DNA of 6,311 nucleotides from Sedimentisphaerales bacterium (GTDB lineage Bacteria; Planctomycetota; Phycisphaerae; Sedimentisphaerales; Anaerobacaceae). Location: NCBI GenBank assembly GCA_030630905.1, contig DAOVMB010000160.1, positions 1 through 6,311 on the forward strand. Reading direction: 5' to 3'. Shown piece after piece: positions 6,037 to 6,311 of the stretch. Made by a program: the position numbers and the translations under genes. The notes under the pieces are model-generated. The model searched no databases, had not been told where the DNA came from, and saw only the letters and a program-made list of their open reading frames with translations. The first letter of the stretch is position 1. Each line of letters begins with the position of its first letter.

Positions 6037-6059
6037 AGCTCCGCGTAAAACACGGGGCT
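6037..6059 (+). other. Imperfect hairpin in the gap-pgk spacer
   Basis: AGCTCCGCG (6037-6045) pairs with CACGGGGCT (6051-6059) around a TAAAA loop: seven consecutive pairs including one T-G wobble, then a C-A mismatch and a closing pair. A short T run follows ten bases later (6070-6074), too far for a standard terminator. It may stabilise or partly attenuate the transcript between the genes, or be without function. Confidence 0.35.
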
Positions 6060-6116
6060 AAATGGAGACTTTTTCCTTTGGCAGAGATGGCACAAGAAAT
6101 TTTTAGGGTGGATAGC

Positions 6117-6311
6117 ATGGCAAAGAAAACTGTTGCTGATATTGATGTGCAGGGCAAAAAAGTTCTGATGCGGTGCGACTTTAATGTGCCGCTGGACAAT
6201 GACTGCAACATTACCAGCGATGACCGGATCGTTAAGGCGCTGCCTACGATAAAGAAGATATTAGAGGGCGGCGGCTCGCTGATTCTTATGAGCCACCTCG
6301 GCAGGCCCAAG
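6117..6311 (+). CDS. pgk: Phosphoglycerate kinase, N-terminal 65 residues (runs off the right edge)
   Basis: Catalyses transfer of phosphate between 1,3-bisphosphoglycerate and ADP, the step after GAPDH, in the cytoplasm. The visible part has the family's N-terminal signature: KKVLMRCDFNVPLD (14-27), where RCDFNVP is the usual R-DFNVP substrate-binding strand; ITSDDRIVKALPTIKKIL (32-49), with the conserved D-R-I; and LILMSHLGRPK (55-65), the SHLGRP substrate-binding motif. The ATG at 6117 gives the normal family start, with AGGGTGG five bases upstream. The frame stays open for 30 codons further up to an ATG at 6027 without a good ribosome site; that extension does not resemble the family and is not preferred. 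The remaining five sixths or so of the protein lies beyond the window. Confidence 0.95.
   Translation, partial: MAKKTVADIDVQGKKVLMRCDFNVPLDNDCNITSDDRIVKALPTIKKILEGGGSLILMSHLGRPK

Noticed and set aside
5942..6310. Minus-strand open frame across the gap end and pgk start
   Set aside because: It is antisense to two well-recognised glycolytic genes and has no domain.

Overview
The window looks like a bacterial chromosome segment, most likely from a planctomycete of the Phycisphaerae/Sedimentisphaerales type. This is an inference. It rests on two ECF sigma factor/anti-sigma pairs whose anti-sigma partners carry the MKSPITK membrane-anchor motif, on a membrane-anchored discoidin-like protein beside them, and on moderate GC content with many small dispersed repeats. 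No rRNA or tRNA gene, CRISPR array or transposase gene is visible.

Layout. The left three quarters are read leftwards (minus strand). From the middle outwards these are: an ECF sigma factor (4163-4732) overlapping by one base with a large membrane-anchored anti-sigma/LolA-like protein (2835-4163), closed by a clear intrinsic terminator (2745-2769); a discoidin-like membrane-anchored protein (1874-2617) as a separate unit; an 807-base gene-free stretch full of repeats (1067-1873); and a second ECF sigma factor (524-1066) coupled to a zinc-finger anti-sigma gene that runs off the left edge (1-521). To the right, on the plus strand, a strong-looking housekeeping promoter (4859-4887) drives glyceraldehyde-3-phosphate dehydrogenase (4977-5990), followed by the first 65 codons of phosphoglycerate kinase (6117 to the window end). 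These are consecutive steps of lower glycolysis.

How the genes work together. Each sigma factor is probably held inactive by the protein encoded directly downstream, and released when the envelope-facing part of that protein senses a signal. The discoidin-like protein shares its start and anchor with both anti-sigma proteins, so it probably belongs to the same surface-signalling family of genes. The gap-pgk pair is unrelated core metabolism in the opposite orientation.

The most interesting signals are: (1) both anti-sigma genes contain an internal, in-frame ATG with an ideal AAGGAG-N7 ribosome binding site exactly where the membrane anchor begins, which suggests two protein products from each gene; (2) the same initiation-plus-anchor cassette is the real start of the discoidin-like gene, which suggests module shuffling; (3) a 57-bp double-hairpin repeat sits in frame inside the zinc-finger anti-sigma gene, just upstream of its internal start.
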